The notes beneath the pieces are model-generated. The model saw only the letters and a list, made by a program, of their open reading frames with translations. It did not search any database and was not told the DNA's origin. Source: Rhodospirillaceae bacterium (lineage in GTDB: Bacteria; Pseudomonadota; Alphaproteobacteria; Rhodospirillales; JABHCV01). From it: 64,000 nt of DNA. The stretch lies in contig JABJHA010000005.1 of the NCBI GenBank assembly GCA_018662005.1, forward strand, positions 1 to 64,000. The letters run 5' to 3'. Shown one piece after another: positions 33,086 to 40,549 of the stretch. Positions within the stretch are counted from its first letter, which is position 1; the number at the start of each line of letters is the position of its first letter. The position numbers and the translations under genes were made by a program.

Positions 33086-33475
33086 CTAGCGTCTTGAAGT
33101 CGCAATCCACCAGATATTGCCGCACGGATCTTCGACGCCTGCCATCCGATCCCCGTGTGGACGGTCATTCGGTTCCATCAGCGTGGTCGCTCCGCATTGA
33201 AGTGCCGCAGTGTAAGTTTCGTCAGCATCTTCGACATAGAGGTGCATCTGCGAAACATTAACAGGATAGGTATCGGTACTTTCGTTTAGCATCAGAATAG
33301 AATTTCCGATGCGAACGCGTGCGTGCTGGATTTTCTTGTTGTCATATCTGGTTTCTTTGATGATCGTTGCTTTAAATGCTGTTGTCAGAAATTCTAATAA
33401 CCTGTCCGCATCACGGACCGTAAAATAGGGCGTGATCGAATGATAGCCGGATGGGATGTTCTGTTCGTCAATCAT
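33086..33475 (-). CDS. VOC-family glyoxalase/bleomycin-resistance-like protein (PhnB-type)
   Basis: The 129-residue protein has two beta-alpha-beta-beta-beta modules. It opens with IPSGYHSITPYFTVRDADRL, contains SQMHLYVEDADETY in the middle and ends with VEDPCGNIWWIATSRR. That is the vicinal oxygen chelate fold of the PhnB-like branch. The branch members are mostly uncharacterised, so the substrate is unknown. It is flanked by repeat copies on both sides and stands alone on the minus strand. Confidence 0.88.
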   Translation of the reverse strand: MIDEQNIPSGYHSITPYFTVRDADRLLEFLTTAFKATIIKETRYDNKKIQHARVRIGNSILMLNESTDTYPVNVSQMHLYVEDADETYTAALQCGATTLMEPNDRPHGDRMAGVEDPCGNIWWIATSRR

Positions 33476-33550
33476 ATAACAGACCTTCCAATTGGTGTTA
33501 TCGACACTCGGTCATTCTCTGTGACTTAGCCTTGTTGCGCAACCGAAGTT

Positions 33551-33725
33551 GAATGTCCGAATCGGGTCAAAAACAGAAGTAAACGGCGTCCCAAAATAAC
33601 GTCCGCTTTACCCCCTGGAAGCGGACATCAAATTCCTGAAATTGATTTTTGATATTTTGACTTCTGCTTTCCGTAGAAAAGCAGACATAATCAGGTGGTG
33701 AAATTTGAGTCCGCTAATAGCCAAT
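33551..33725 (+). repeat. Dispersed repeat, full copy
   Basis: Modules in order are a degenerate GTCCGA...GGGTCA...ACAGAA unit (33551-33577), a hairpin GTCCGCTT/AAGCGGAC around a TACCCCCTGG loop (33601-33626), a hairpin TCTGCTTT/AAAGCAGA (33663-33685), and the tail CAGGTGGTGAAA...GTCCGCTAATAGCCA. The same order is found at 34257-34430. Confidence 0.85.
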
Positions 33726-33759
33726 AAGAGACCTTGTTCAGCTAGACTGTCCTCACGTT

Positions 33760-34146
33760 CTACCTCTCACCAATCCACTGCTCAGCCTCTTTCATAGTGA
33801 CAAAAACCTTAGGCATGTGTTGGACATCAGATGGGGCTACATCTGCATAAAGACTTGCGTATATATAATCGGTATTTTTTCTCCCCATTACCAAGGCCAC
33901 CTTTCCTATGTACGCTTTCTCTTTGGCTTCAGCTTTGATGATTGCATTAAAATCCTCGTTCGGGATGTCAATGCCAAGAATAGCTGAATAGTCAAAGATG
34001 AAATCGAACTCTGGATCACAGAGCGGGTCATTTTTAAATGTCTTCGCTGAATTGACGATTAGTTCTTTCGTAAGCGTTAATCCTGAGGCGTCAGCGCGAA
34101 CAATTTTTTTATCAGCATCAATTGTGTAGGGGAATGAAATGGACAT
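33760..34146 (-). CDS. Unrecognised 128-residue protein, SpoIIAA/STAS-like
   Basis: The strand-helix pattern (YTIDADKKIVRADASGLTLT, FDFIFDYSAILGID, KVALVMGRKNTDYIYASLY, KVFVTMKEAEQWIGE) resembles the SpoIIAA-like fold that is common in environmental Proteobacteria. I do not see a clear phosphorylatable serine motif. Low GC and an isolated position between two repeat copies suggest acquisition. The function is unknown. Confidence 0.65.
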   Translation of the reverse strand: MSISFPYTIDADKKIVRADASGLTLTKELIVNSAKTFKNDPLCDPEFDFIFDYSAILGIDIPNEDFNAIIKAEAKEKAYIGKVALVMGRKNTDYIYASLYADVAPSDVQHMPKVFVTMKEAEQWIGER

Positions 34147-34256
34147 TAGGCGAGAGAACCTGAGTATTTTTATTGAATTAAATACGTGACTCTAGTGGAT
34201 ATAAAAATTCACAATTTTACAACTGTAAATATTATATTATTTCAAATACTCCCCTA

Positions 34257-34430
34257 AGATGTCTGCTTCAGGTCACAACCAGACGTGATCAACCGCTTTA
34301 AATAATGTCTGCTCTACCCCCTAAAAGCGGACATTAAATTCCAGAAATTGGATTTTGTGAATTTGACTTCTGCTTAGCGTAGAAAAGCAGACGTATTCAG
34401 GTGGTGAAAATAGAGTTTGCTTTTAGCCAA
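34257..34430 (+). repeat. Dispersed repeat, full copy
   Basis: Modules are GTCTGCTTCAGGTCA...CCAGACG (34259-34285), hairpin AATGTCTGCT/AGCGGACATT (34304-34335) around a CCCCCT loop, hairpin TCTGCTT/AAGCAGA (34369-34391) and the tail ending in TTTTAGCCA. It occupies the gap before the histidine kinase. Nothing else is seen in 34147-34523. Confidence 0.85.
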
Positions 34431-34523
34431 AAGGGGACATTTACTTGTACGCATTACACAGCATTCCCAAATAACCTATTACATTAGTATTTCATGCGAC
34501 GTTTTTAAATGTAGGGTTCTGGT

Positions 34524-36407
34524 ATGACGGACCATTTCAATCATAAGCTATTTGAAGTCCTACCAATCGGCTTGGCAATTTGTGATATGGAAGGCAATTT
34601 AACATACGTCAATCCTGCCTATGCTAATATGCTTGGATATACAGTTCAGGAGACACTTGAACTTACCTATTGGGAAGTCACACCAAAAGAGTATGAACGA
34701 CAAGAACAGAAACAACTGGGTTCTCTAGAAAAGACAGGTAATTACGGACCTTACGAAAAAGAATATATCCATAAGGACGGTCGCCGCTTTCCTGTTCGCT
34801 TATCCGGTGTTCTTATTACAGAAAAAAATGAAAAACTAATCTGGTCAAGTGTCGAAGACATCAGTGAGAAAGTTCTTTCACAAAAAGCCTTGAAAACAAG
34901 TGAAGCTAATCTAGCTGAGGCCCAAAGGATTGCTGGTATTGGAAGCTGGGAATTCAACGCTATTACAGGAGAAGCTTATTGGTCCGATGAACGCTTTCGG
35001 ATATTTGGCTACAAGCCGGGTGAAATCGAACCATCCTTAGAAAATTTTAAAAAAAGTATTCATCCTGATGACCGTGACAGGGTGGCATCAGAAATGATGA
35101 ATGCAATTAAATCTGGAGAAATTCTCGATACAGAATGCCGCATTTCCCTGCCAGATGGAGAGGAAAAAATCATTCATATTATCGGCGAAACCATCCGTGA
35201 AGACGATCCGAATGATACATTCATGTCCGGAACTGTCATGGATATCACCGAGCGAAAGAAAGCAGAGGAAAAGTTATTAAAACGAACGCATGATCTTGGC
35301 GAACGGGTTAAAGAATTAACCGGCCTTTATGCGCTTACGGAAGTCCTCAGTCACTCGAACGTATCTATTGAGGAAGCTTTGCAGGGGGCAGTCAACATTC
35401 TCCCACCCGCTTGGCATTACCCAGAAATTACCTGCGCCCGAATTACCTTGAATAATAACAAATTCACCACTGGAAATTTCAAGGAAACGATCTGGAGACA
35501 GACTTGTGATATCATCGCCCAGGATGGCAAAGCCGGTTTGGTTGAAGTATTTTACTTGGCGAAAAAACCTGAACTGGACGAAGGGCCATTCCTCAATGAG
35601 GAACGGGACCTCATTGAAGCTATTGCTAAAAAAATTTCTACTTATCTTGATCGCAAACAAATTGAAGAAAGTCTACTTCTAGCCAAGGACGAGGCTGTAT
35701 CCGCCAACCGGGCTAAATCCGACTTCCTCGCAAACATGAGTCACGAGTTGCGTACGCCCCTGAATGCGGTTATCGGGTTTTCCGACACGATGAAGGAAGC
35801 AATATTCGGTCCCCTCAATGAAAAATATATAGAATACGCTAACGATATTAACAGTTCTGGCAAACACCTGCTCGAACTCGTCAGTGACATTCTCGACCTG
35901 GCAAAGTTGGAGCACGAGACGATAGACCTGCATATTGAAGAAGTCCCACCGAAAGAAATTATCGGTGAAATAATTCCATATATTAGCGAGATGATGGACG
36001 ACCGGCGTATTGAATTTGTTGACCTGTGCGATGGTCATGAGAATGTCAGTGTATTGGCCGACAAAACCAAATTTAAGCAGGCTCTGTTAAATTTGTTCAC
36101 CAATGCAATCAAATATAACACCGAAGGCGGCAAGGTTTTTCTAGGCTGCGAAGGGTTAGCAAATGGAATGACCAAAATCACGGTCGAAGACACAGGCTTG
36201 GGTATTCCGCTTACCTCTCAGCCACATCTGTTTGAGGCGTTCAATCGCTTGGGTTTTGACGACACCAATATCAAAGGAACTGGCATCGGCCTGACTATCT
36301 CAAAGAACCTGGTAGAACTCATGGGTGGCAGGATCGATTTTGAAAGTACGGAAGGTCAGGGAAGCAAATTCTGGATCGAAATTCCCTGCACCGCTGTTGA
36401 TCTCTGA
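34524..36407 (+). CDS. Soluble PAS-PAS sensor histidine kinase
   Basis: The 627-residue protein has no membrane helix. A first PAS domain (about 5-115: LPIGLAICDMEGNLTYVNPAY) is followed by a second with a PAC motif (about 140-245: AEAQRIAGIGSWEFN, GTVMDITERKKAEE). A GAF-like linker (about 260-380) precedes HisKA with the phospho-acceptor near residue 407 (LANMSHELRTPLNAVIGF). The HATPase domain covers about 500-620 (VEDTGLGIPL, GTGIGLTISKNLVELMGG). No receiver domain and no adjacent regulator are present, so it is an orphan kinase. It is AT-rich and lies inside the island. Confidence 0.92.
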   Translation: MTDHFNHKLFEVLPIGLAICDMEGNLTYVNPAYANMLGYTVQETLELTYWEVTPKEYERQEQKQLGSLEKTGNYGPYEKEYIHKDGRRFPVRLSGVLITEKNEKLIWSSVEDISEKVLSQKALKTSEANLAEAQRIAGIGSWEFNAITGEAYWSDERFRIFGYKPGEIEPSLENFKKSIHPDDRDRVASEMMNAIKSGEILDTECRISLPDGEEKIIHIIGETIREDDPNDTFMSGTVMDITERKKAEEKLLKRTHDLGERVKELTGLYALTEVLSHSNVSIEEALQGAVNILPPAWHYPEITCARITLNNNKFTTGNFKETIWRQTCDIIAQDGKAGLVEVFYLAKKPELDEGPFLNEERDLIEAIAKKISTYLDRKQIEESLLLAKDEAVSANRAKSDFLANMSHELRTPLNAVIGFSDTMKEAIFGPLNEKYIEYANDINSSGKHLLELVSDILDLAKLEHETIDLHIEEVPPKEIIGEIIPYISEMMDDRRIEFVDLCDGHENVSVLADKTKFKQALLNLFTNAIKYNTEGGKVFLGCEGLANGMTKITVEDTGLGIPLTSQPHLFEAFNRLGFDDTNIKGTGIGLTISKNLVELMGGRIDFESTEGQGSKFWIEIPCTAVDL

Positions 36408-36482
36408 TGTCTGCTATGGGTCAGAAGCAGTCCTAATCAGCACCCTGCAATAATGTCTGCTTTACCCCCTCAAAGCGGACAT
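36406..36482 (+). repeat. Dispersed repeat, 5' part only
   Basis: This copy has the GTCTGCT-GGGTCA-AAGCAGTC unit (36408-36434), a spacer ending CAATAAT, and the hairpin ATGTCTGCTTT/AAAGCGGACAT (36453-36482) around CCCCCT. It starts directly at the kinase stop codon and lacks the second hairpin and tail. Confidence 0.8.
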
Positions 36483-36557
36483 GGCGATTTTATGACTCCA
36501 GAATCATTGCAAAATAACAACTTTAGCAAACTCGAATCCCTGGCGCCGTCGCTATTG

Positions 36558-36842
36558 TCACGGGGTAGGGGAACGGCTTTCCTGTTTCTTCCAAGAGTTT
36601 GAAATTTCTTCCATAAGACTTCCAAAACTGGCTTTATCGTCCCCCCTTGTTGCCAGCCAAATACCGATCCAGAGAATGAGGGTGCCATAAACGATAATTT
36701 TCTTAAGCAGATCGAGGCGGTCTTTCACCACGTTCTCATACCACGCACGAATCCGCTTGGCGGATCGCGCACGCTCGCGCACCACCATGGCAGCAACGAC
36801 GACGACTATAAATATCAAAAGCCAGAACAAGGCCGACAGCAT
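36558..36842 (-). CDS. Small membrane protein, 94 residues
   Basis: The protein has a hydrophobic N-terminal helix (LFWLLIFIVVVVAAMVV, about 5-21), a basic region with RERARSAKRIRAWYE, a second helix (IIVYGTLILWIGIWLA, about 48-64) and a polar C-terminus. No family is recognised. A 46-bp block of this gene (36675-36720) occurs again at 30450-30495. It is the last gene before tRNA-Asn. Confidence 0.65.
   Translation of the reverse strand: MLSALFWLLIFIVVVVAAMVVRERARSAKRIRAWYENVVKDRLDLLKKIIVYGTLILWIGIWLATRGDDKASFGSLMEEISNSWKKQESRSPTP
36675..36720 (-). repeat. 46-bp block repeated at 30450-30495
   Basis: This block lies inside the small membrane protein gene and codes for residues around DRLDLLKKIIVYGTLIL. 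The copy 6.2 kb away has 43 of 46 identical bases but no reading frame around it. The two blocks are in direct orientation. Confidence 0.85.
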
Positions 36843-36911
36843 CTACATTTCCTACTCTAAACCCACCCCGAAACCGCTCCGGGTGGTTGCTAATTGGTTA
36901 CTAGAAGCAAA

Positions 36912-36943
36912 CAAGGGGCCAGCTATTTCTAGCTAACCCCTTG
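36912..36943 (-). terminator. Hairpin terminator downstream of tRNA-Asn
   Basis: The arms AAGGGG-CAGCTA and TAGCT-ACCCCTT form an imperfect hairpin 8 bases past the CCA end of tRNA-Asn on the minus strand. It is similar in form and position to the hairpin next to the tRNA fragment at 32698-32727. Confidence 0.55.
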
Positions 36944-36950
36944 ATGAATT

Positions 36951-37026
36951 TGGCTCCGGCTGCAGGACTCGAACCTGCGACATATGGATTAACAGTCCAC
37001 CGTTCTACCAACTGAACTAAGCCGGA
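36951..37026 (-). tRNA. tRNA-Asn (GTT)
   Basis: A 76-base cloverleaf is encoded on the minus strand with acceptor TCCGGCT/AGCCGGA, D arm TTAGTTCAGTTGGTAGAA and anticodon GTT in ACTGTTAATC. The T arm is GCAGGTTCGAGTCCTGC and CCA is encoded. Its 3' half is duplicated at 32735-32781, so it is the likely integration target of the island. Confidence 0.97.
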
Positions 37027-37034
37027 TCAGTGCT

Positions 37035-37108
37035 TGGAGGCGCGGACCGGAATCGAACCGGTGTACACGGCTTTGCAGGCCGCTGCGTAGCCACTCCGCC
37101 ACCGCGCC
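37035..37108 (-). tRNA. tRNA-Cys (GCA)
   Basis: A 74-base cloverleaf on the minus strand has acceptor GGCGCGG/CCGCGCC, D arm TGGCGGAGTGGCTA, anticodon GCA in CTGCAAAG, T arm ACCGGTTCGATTCCGGT and encoded CCA. It lies 8 bases upstream of tRNA-Asn in the same transcript direction. Confidence 0.97.
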
Positions 37109-37352
37109 GATCCTTTTCACGCCTTGCCCGTCAAACGTGGCTTCGTTTTCCGGGCATCCTCGTAACACGAATGTGGTTCGGGTAGCGAAGGTTGGGGAAC
37201 TTAGACTCATCATTCAGGGCGGTCAAGAGAAGTTCAGCGGTTCTGCAAAAATGCTCACTGCGGTACTTCTTTTCCGGTCTAGGTCATTGTGTTTGCGGCC
37301 TTGATCGGATTAAATAACGACAATGATTTAACCCACTTAAAACGGTGCCAAC

Positions 37353-38003
37353 ATGGATTACGCAACCGCCCGCCACAATATGGTGGAAAGCCAGATCAAA
37401 CCGAACAGGGTCACCGATACCCTGATCATGGACGCGCTTGCCCAATTGCCGCGGGAACAATTTGTCCCCAAGGCAATGCAGGGGGTCGCCTACGTTGATG
37501 AAGCCATTGATATTGGCGAAGGTCGTCACCTGATGGAAGCCTGGGTGCTGGCCCGTCTCCTGCAAGCCGCAGAGGTTCAGTCCGATGATGTCGCCCTGTT
37601 GATTGGTTGTGGTTCGGGTTACGAAGCTGCCGTGCTTTCAACCATGGCCAGCACCGTCGTCGCCCTGGAATCAAATGAAGATCTGGCCAAACAGGCCAAT
37701 GAGGTTTTGGCTGAATTGTCCATCGATACGGTCGCCGTCGTTGGCGGGGGACTGGCCCGGGGCTATTCCCGCCAGGCCCCTTATGATGTTATTTTTATCA
37801 ACGGTGCGGTTTCGGCCATCCCTGAACGCTTCGGCGATCAGCTTGCCGAAGGCGGGCGTCTGGTTAGCATTGTCGGCCAAGGGGCTTTCGGCAGAGGAAC
37901 GCTGATGACCCGTTTCGGCGATGTTGTCACCAGCCGGACTTTCTTCGACGCCAGCACCCCGACACTTCCCGGATTCGAGACGGATTCGGCCTTTTCCTTC
38001 TAG
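37353..38003 (+). CDS. Protein-L-isoaspartate O-methyltransferase-like protein
   Basis: The 216-residue SAM-dependent methyltransferase of the Pcm family has the N-terminal pattern ARHNMVESQIKPNRVTD and DALAQLPREQFVP. The SAM loop is LLIGCGSGYEAAVL (about 80-93). Motif I is usually GTGSGY, so the Cys-for-Thr change is a small deviation. It may not repair isoaspartate, since this alphaproteobacterial branch placed before tolC is not well studied. The tolC gene follows 137 bases downstream. Confidence 0.85.
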   Translation: MDYATARHNMVESQIKPNRVTDTLIMDALAQLPREQFVPKAMQGVAYVDEAIDIGEGRHLMEAWVLARLLQAAEVQSDDVALLIGCGSGYEAAVLSTMASTVVALESNEDLAKQANEVLAELSIDTVAVVGGGLARGYSRQAPYDVIFINGAVSAIPERFGDQLAEGGRLVSIVGQGAFGRGTLMTRFGDVVTSRTFFDASTPTLPGFETDSAFSF

Positions 38004-38140
38004 GCTCGCCGAACCAAAGAGCTCTAAGGCCAAGGCATTCTGTATGTCCGCAGAGTCCTGTTGACCTGTGTACGGCTATCTGGTCTTTATCTATACTTCT
38101 GTTTGTGACGGTTAAAGCCGGTCCGGGAGTAGTTTTAGCG

Positions 38141-39508
38141 ATGCGTTTCTCATTGATTTTGGCGGGGTTGATTGTTGTCCTCGCTCATGCGCACGGGGCC
38201 CGGGCGCAAAGCCTTGAAGATGCCCTGGCTGCTGCATATGCCGGCAATCCGACACTACAGGCGAAACGGGCCGAGCTCAGGGCAACTGATGAAGGCGTCC
38301 CGCAAGCTCTGTCGGACTGGCGTCCCAGCCTGTCTGCCGAGGCTGCCAGCGGATACACCAATAACTACATCAATACCCGGAGCAGCAATCAAACCCAGCA
38401 ACCGACGCCTCATTCAACAAGCCTGACCCTGTCCCAGCCCCTTTATAGCGGCGGTCAGACTCAGGCAGCCGTTGCTTCGGCCGAAAATGCGGTGCTTGCC
38501 GGTCGTGCGGAACTTGCCGGTATCGAACAAACGGTCTTGTTGGACGCTGTCAAGTCGTACGTCAATGTCTTCCGCGCCCAGGCTATATTGGAACTCAGGG
38601 TCAGTAACGAGCAGGTGCTCCGTCGCCAGTTAGAGGCGACAAGCGACCGTTTTGAAGTCGGTGAAATTACCCGTACCGATGTCCATCAGGCCGAAGCGCG
38701 ACTCGCCAGAACCACTGCTGACAGGATTCAGGCCGAAGGCGATTTGGTGTCTAATCGCGCCACTTACCGTAACGTTATAGGTTCGACGCCGGAAAAACTG
38801 AACCGCCCGGTGATGGATTTAAACCTACCTGGCGATGCCAATGAGTCGGTCAAACTTGCTGTTGCCCAAAATCCGGATGTCCTCAGCGCCGAATTCGACG
38901 AACGCGCCTCCCGCGAAGATATTAAGGAAGTCAGGGGGGAATTGCTGCCGTCTCTGGACCTGGCCGGCTCTGCGTCCCGGTCGCTCAACGCCGCTTCCGA
39001 AAGAACCCGCACGGACAGTTACAGCGCCAAGCTGACACTGACCGTACCGCTTTATCAATCGGGATCGGTTTATTCGCGCCTTCGTGCTGCTCGTCAAACC
39101 GCGTCGCAAAGACGCCGCCAGATCGACACAGCCCGACGCGACGCCACAGAAATAGCCACACGCGCCTGGGAAAACCTGCAAACCAGCCGGGCCCGAATCC
39201 TGTCGCTCAATGCCCAGATCAAGGCCAGTGAAGTTGCCCTGGAAGGTGTGCAACGTGAAGCATCAGTCGGTTCGCGCACCGTACTTGACGTTCTTGACGC
39301 CGAACAGGAGTTGCTGGACGCCAAGGTCAACGTCGTCAGTGCAGAACGCGACGAGACCATTGCCATCTTTGAGCTGAAAAGCGCCATTGGTGAATTAACG
39401 GCCAGCCATTTATCGTTACCGGTTGAGGCTTATGATTCGACCTCTCATTACAACGAGGTGCGGCAAAAATGGTTCGGTGGCGGCATCAAAAATGATGAGC
39501 CAAAATAA
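38141..39508 (+). CDS. tolC: TolC-family outer membrane channel
   Basis: The 455-residue protein has a signal peptide (MRFSLILAGLIVVLAHAHGA, cleaved near GARA). Two OEP repeats follow, with the usual starts SLEDALAAAYAGNPTLQAKRAEL and a second half from about 235. Long coiled-coil helices and LTLSQPLYSGGQT and LTVPLYQSGSVYSRLR beta segments are seen. It forms trimeric channels for type I secretion and efflux, and could serve the HlyD/ABC pair at 10-13.5 kb. ATG 38141 gives a clean signal peptide; a GTG at 38105 is in frame. Confidence 0.92.
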   Translation: MRFSLILAGLIVVLAHAHGARAQSLEDALAAAYAGNPTLQAKRAELRATDEGVPQALSDWRPSLSAEAASGYTNNYINTRSSNQTQQPTPHSTSLTLSQPLYSGGQTQAAVASAENAVLAGRAELAGIEQTVLLDAVKSYVNVFRAQAILELRVSNEQVLRRQLEATSDRFEVGEITRTDVHQAEARLARTTADRIQAEGDLVSNRATYRNVIGSTPEKLNRPVMDLNLPGDANESVKLAVAQNPDVLSAEFDERASREDIKEVRGELLPSLDLAGSASRSLNAASERTRTDSYSAKLTLTVPLYQSGSVYSRLRAARQTASQRRRQIDTARRDATEIATRAWENLQTSRARILSLNAQIKASEVALEGVQREASVGSRTVLDVLDAEQELLDAKVNVVSAERDETIAIFELKSAIGELTASHLSLPVEAYDSTSHYNEVRQKWFGGGIKNDEPK

Positions 39509-39685
39509 GCTTCCCGTGAAGTAACGAAAAATAAAGAACTTTTCACAATATAATACGTTGGAAATAGATGTGCCTTTGCGGGTGGCATTCGGACGGCTTC
39601 TGAATTAGTCTTAAACGAATCCTGCGTAAAGATTCGTGAAGGATACCAAGGGGCTAATAGGGGTCTTCAATCGGGTGATGAAGAG

Positions 39686-40423
39686 ATGAGCGAAGAAGGT
39701 CAGGAAGAAGCAGGCCAAGAGCCTTCGATGGAAGACATTCTGGCGTCCATTCGCCGGATTCTGTCGGAAGAGGAAGAAGAGGCAGAGGCAGGCGAAGCAG
39801 CCGCTCCGGAAGCTGAGGCTGAGCCGGAAGCCGAACCTGAAGCAGTACCAGAACCGGAACCGGAAGAAGAAGTGGATATGGCCGCCGCCATGGAAGAGGA
39901 GGCGCCTGAAGAAGAAATGGATATGGCCGCCGCCATGGAAGAGGCTGAACCGGAGCCGGAGCCTGAACCCGAAATCGAATTGGCCGAACCGGAGCCGGAA
40001 CCCGAGCCGGAACCAGAACCAGCGCCGGAACCCGAACCCGAACCGATGGCGATGCCTGAGCCGACGGATGTTCTCGAACCGTCGCCACCACCGCCTCCAC
40101 CACCACCACCACCGCCTCAACATACTGGCGATGATGTTCTGGAACTGACCGAGGCGATGATCGCCCCTGCTGATACCCTGCTTTCAGGGCAGACGGTTCA
40201 AATGTCGTCGGATGTGTTGTCTGAACTGGCTCGCGCCATCATGGATCGTCGCGAAATGGGGCTTGGCGACAAGGATGTGACGCTGGAAGGCATGGTCCGC
40301 GAGATGCTGCGTCCGTTGCTGCGTGAGTGGCTCGACCGCAACCTGCCTTACCTGATTGAACGTCTGGTCAAGAAAGAAATCGATAAAATGGTCAACCGGG
40401 CTGAAATGTTCGAAGACCTTTAA
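39686..40423 (+). CDS. PopZ-like polar organising protein (DUF2497)
   Basis: The 245-residue protein has a conserved short N-terminal helix (PSMEDILASIRRILSEEEEE, about 13-32). A long Glu/Pro/Ala-rich linker (about 33-150) contains a proline run (about 131-145). A conserved C-terminal helical domain follows (about 185-245: TLEGMVREMLRPLLREWLDRNL). This is the PopZ layout. PopZ assembles polar condensates that anchor chromosome origins through ParB. The adjoining valS gene matches the Caulobacter arrangement. Confidence 0.92.
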   Translation: MSEEGQEEAGQEPSMEDILASIRRILSEEEEEAEAGEAAAPEAEAEPEAEPEAVPEPEPEEEVDMAAAMEEEAPEEEMDMAAAMEEAEPEPEPEPEIELAEPEPEPEPEPEPAPEPEPEPMAMPEPTDVLEPSPPPPPPPPPPPQHTGDDVLELTEAMIAPADTLLSGQTVQMSSDVLSELARAIMDRREMGLGDKDVTLEGMVREMLRPLLREWLDRNLPYLIERLVKKEIDKMVNRAEMFEDL

Positions 40424-40445
40424 GCCATCATTTATGATAATTTTT

Positions 40446-40480
40446 AAAAACCGGGTGGCGGCAAGCTGCCCGGTTTTTTT
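40446..40480 (+). terminator. Rho-independent terminator after the PopZ-like gene
   Basis: AAAAACCGGG pairs with CCCGGTTTTT, with a GGC/GCT inner part, and a run of T follows. It separates the PopZ-like gene from valS, so valS probably has its own promoter in 40481-40549. Confidence 0.85.
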
Positions 40481-40549
40481 GTTTATAGAAGGCGCTGTCG
40501 GTGCTATTGACCCCCTTCCTAAATTTTTAGACTGCAATAAAGAGCTTTG

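Larger units (their letters stand above)
32735..37026. mobile_element. Putative tRNA-Asn-anchored genomic island remnant
   Basis: About 4.2 kb lies between the tRNA-Asn 3' fragment and the intact tRNA-Asn. The contents are AT-rich relative to the flanks, have mixed gene orientation and are separated by related non-coding repeats. The orientation is correct for insertion at the tRNA 3' end. No integrase, transposase or phage gene is present, so the element is decayed, moved by an enzyme encoded elsewhere, or not an element at all. Confidence 0.5.

Noticed and set aside
33001-34430. CRISPR array
   Set aside because: The repeats are long, modular and separated by whole genes. There are no regular short spacers and no cas genes.
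33001-36482. Integron cassette array with attC sites
   Set aside because: The repeat-gene alternation looks cassette-like, but I do not see the paired RYYYAAC and GTTRRRY core sites, gene orientations are mixed and there is no integron integrase.
39611-40123. Long open frames antisense to the PopZ-like gene, rich in Arg and Phe
   Set aside because: They are shadows of the Glu/Pro-rich linker. Repetitive GAA/CCG codons create open antisense frames with no ribosome site.
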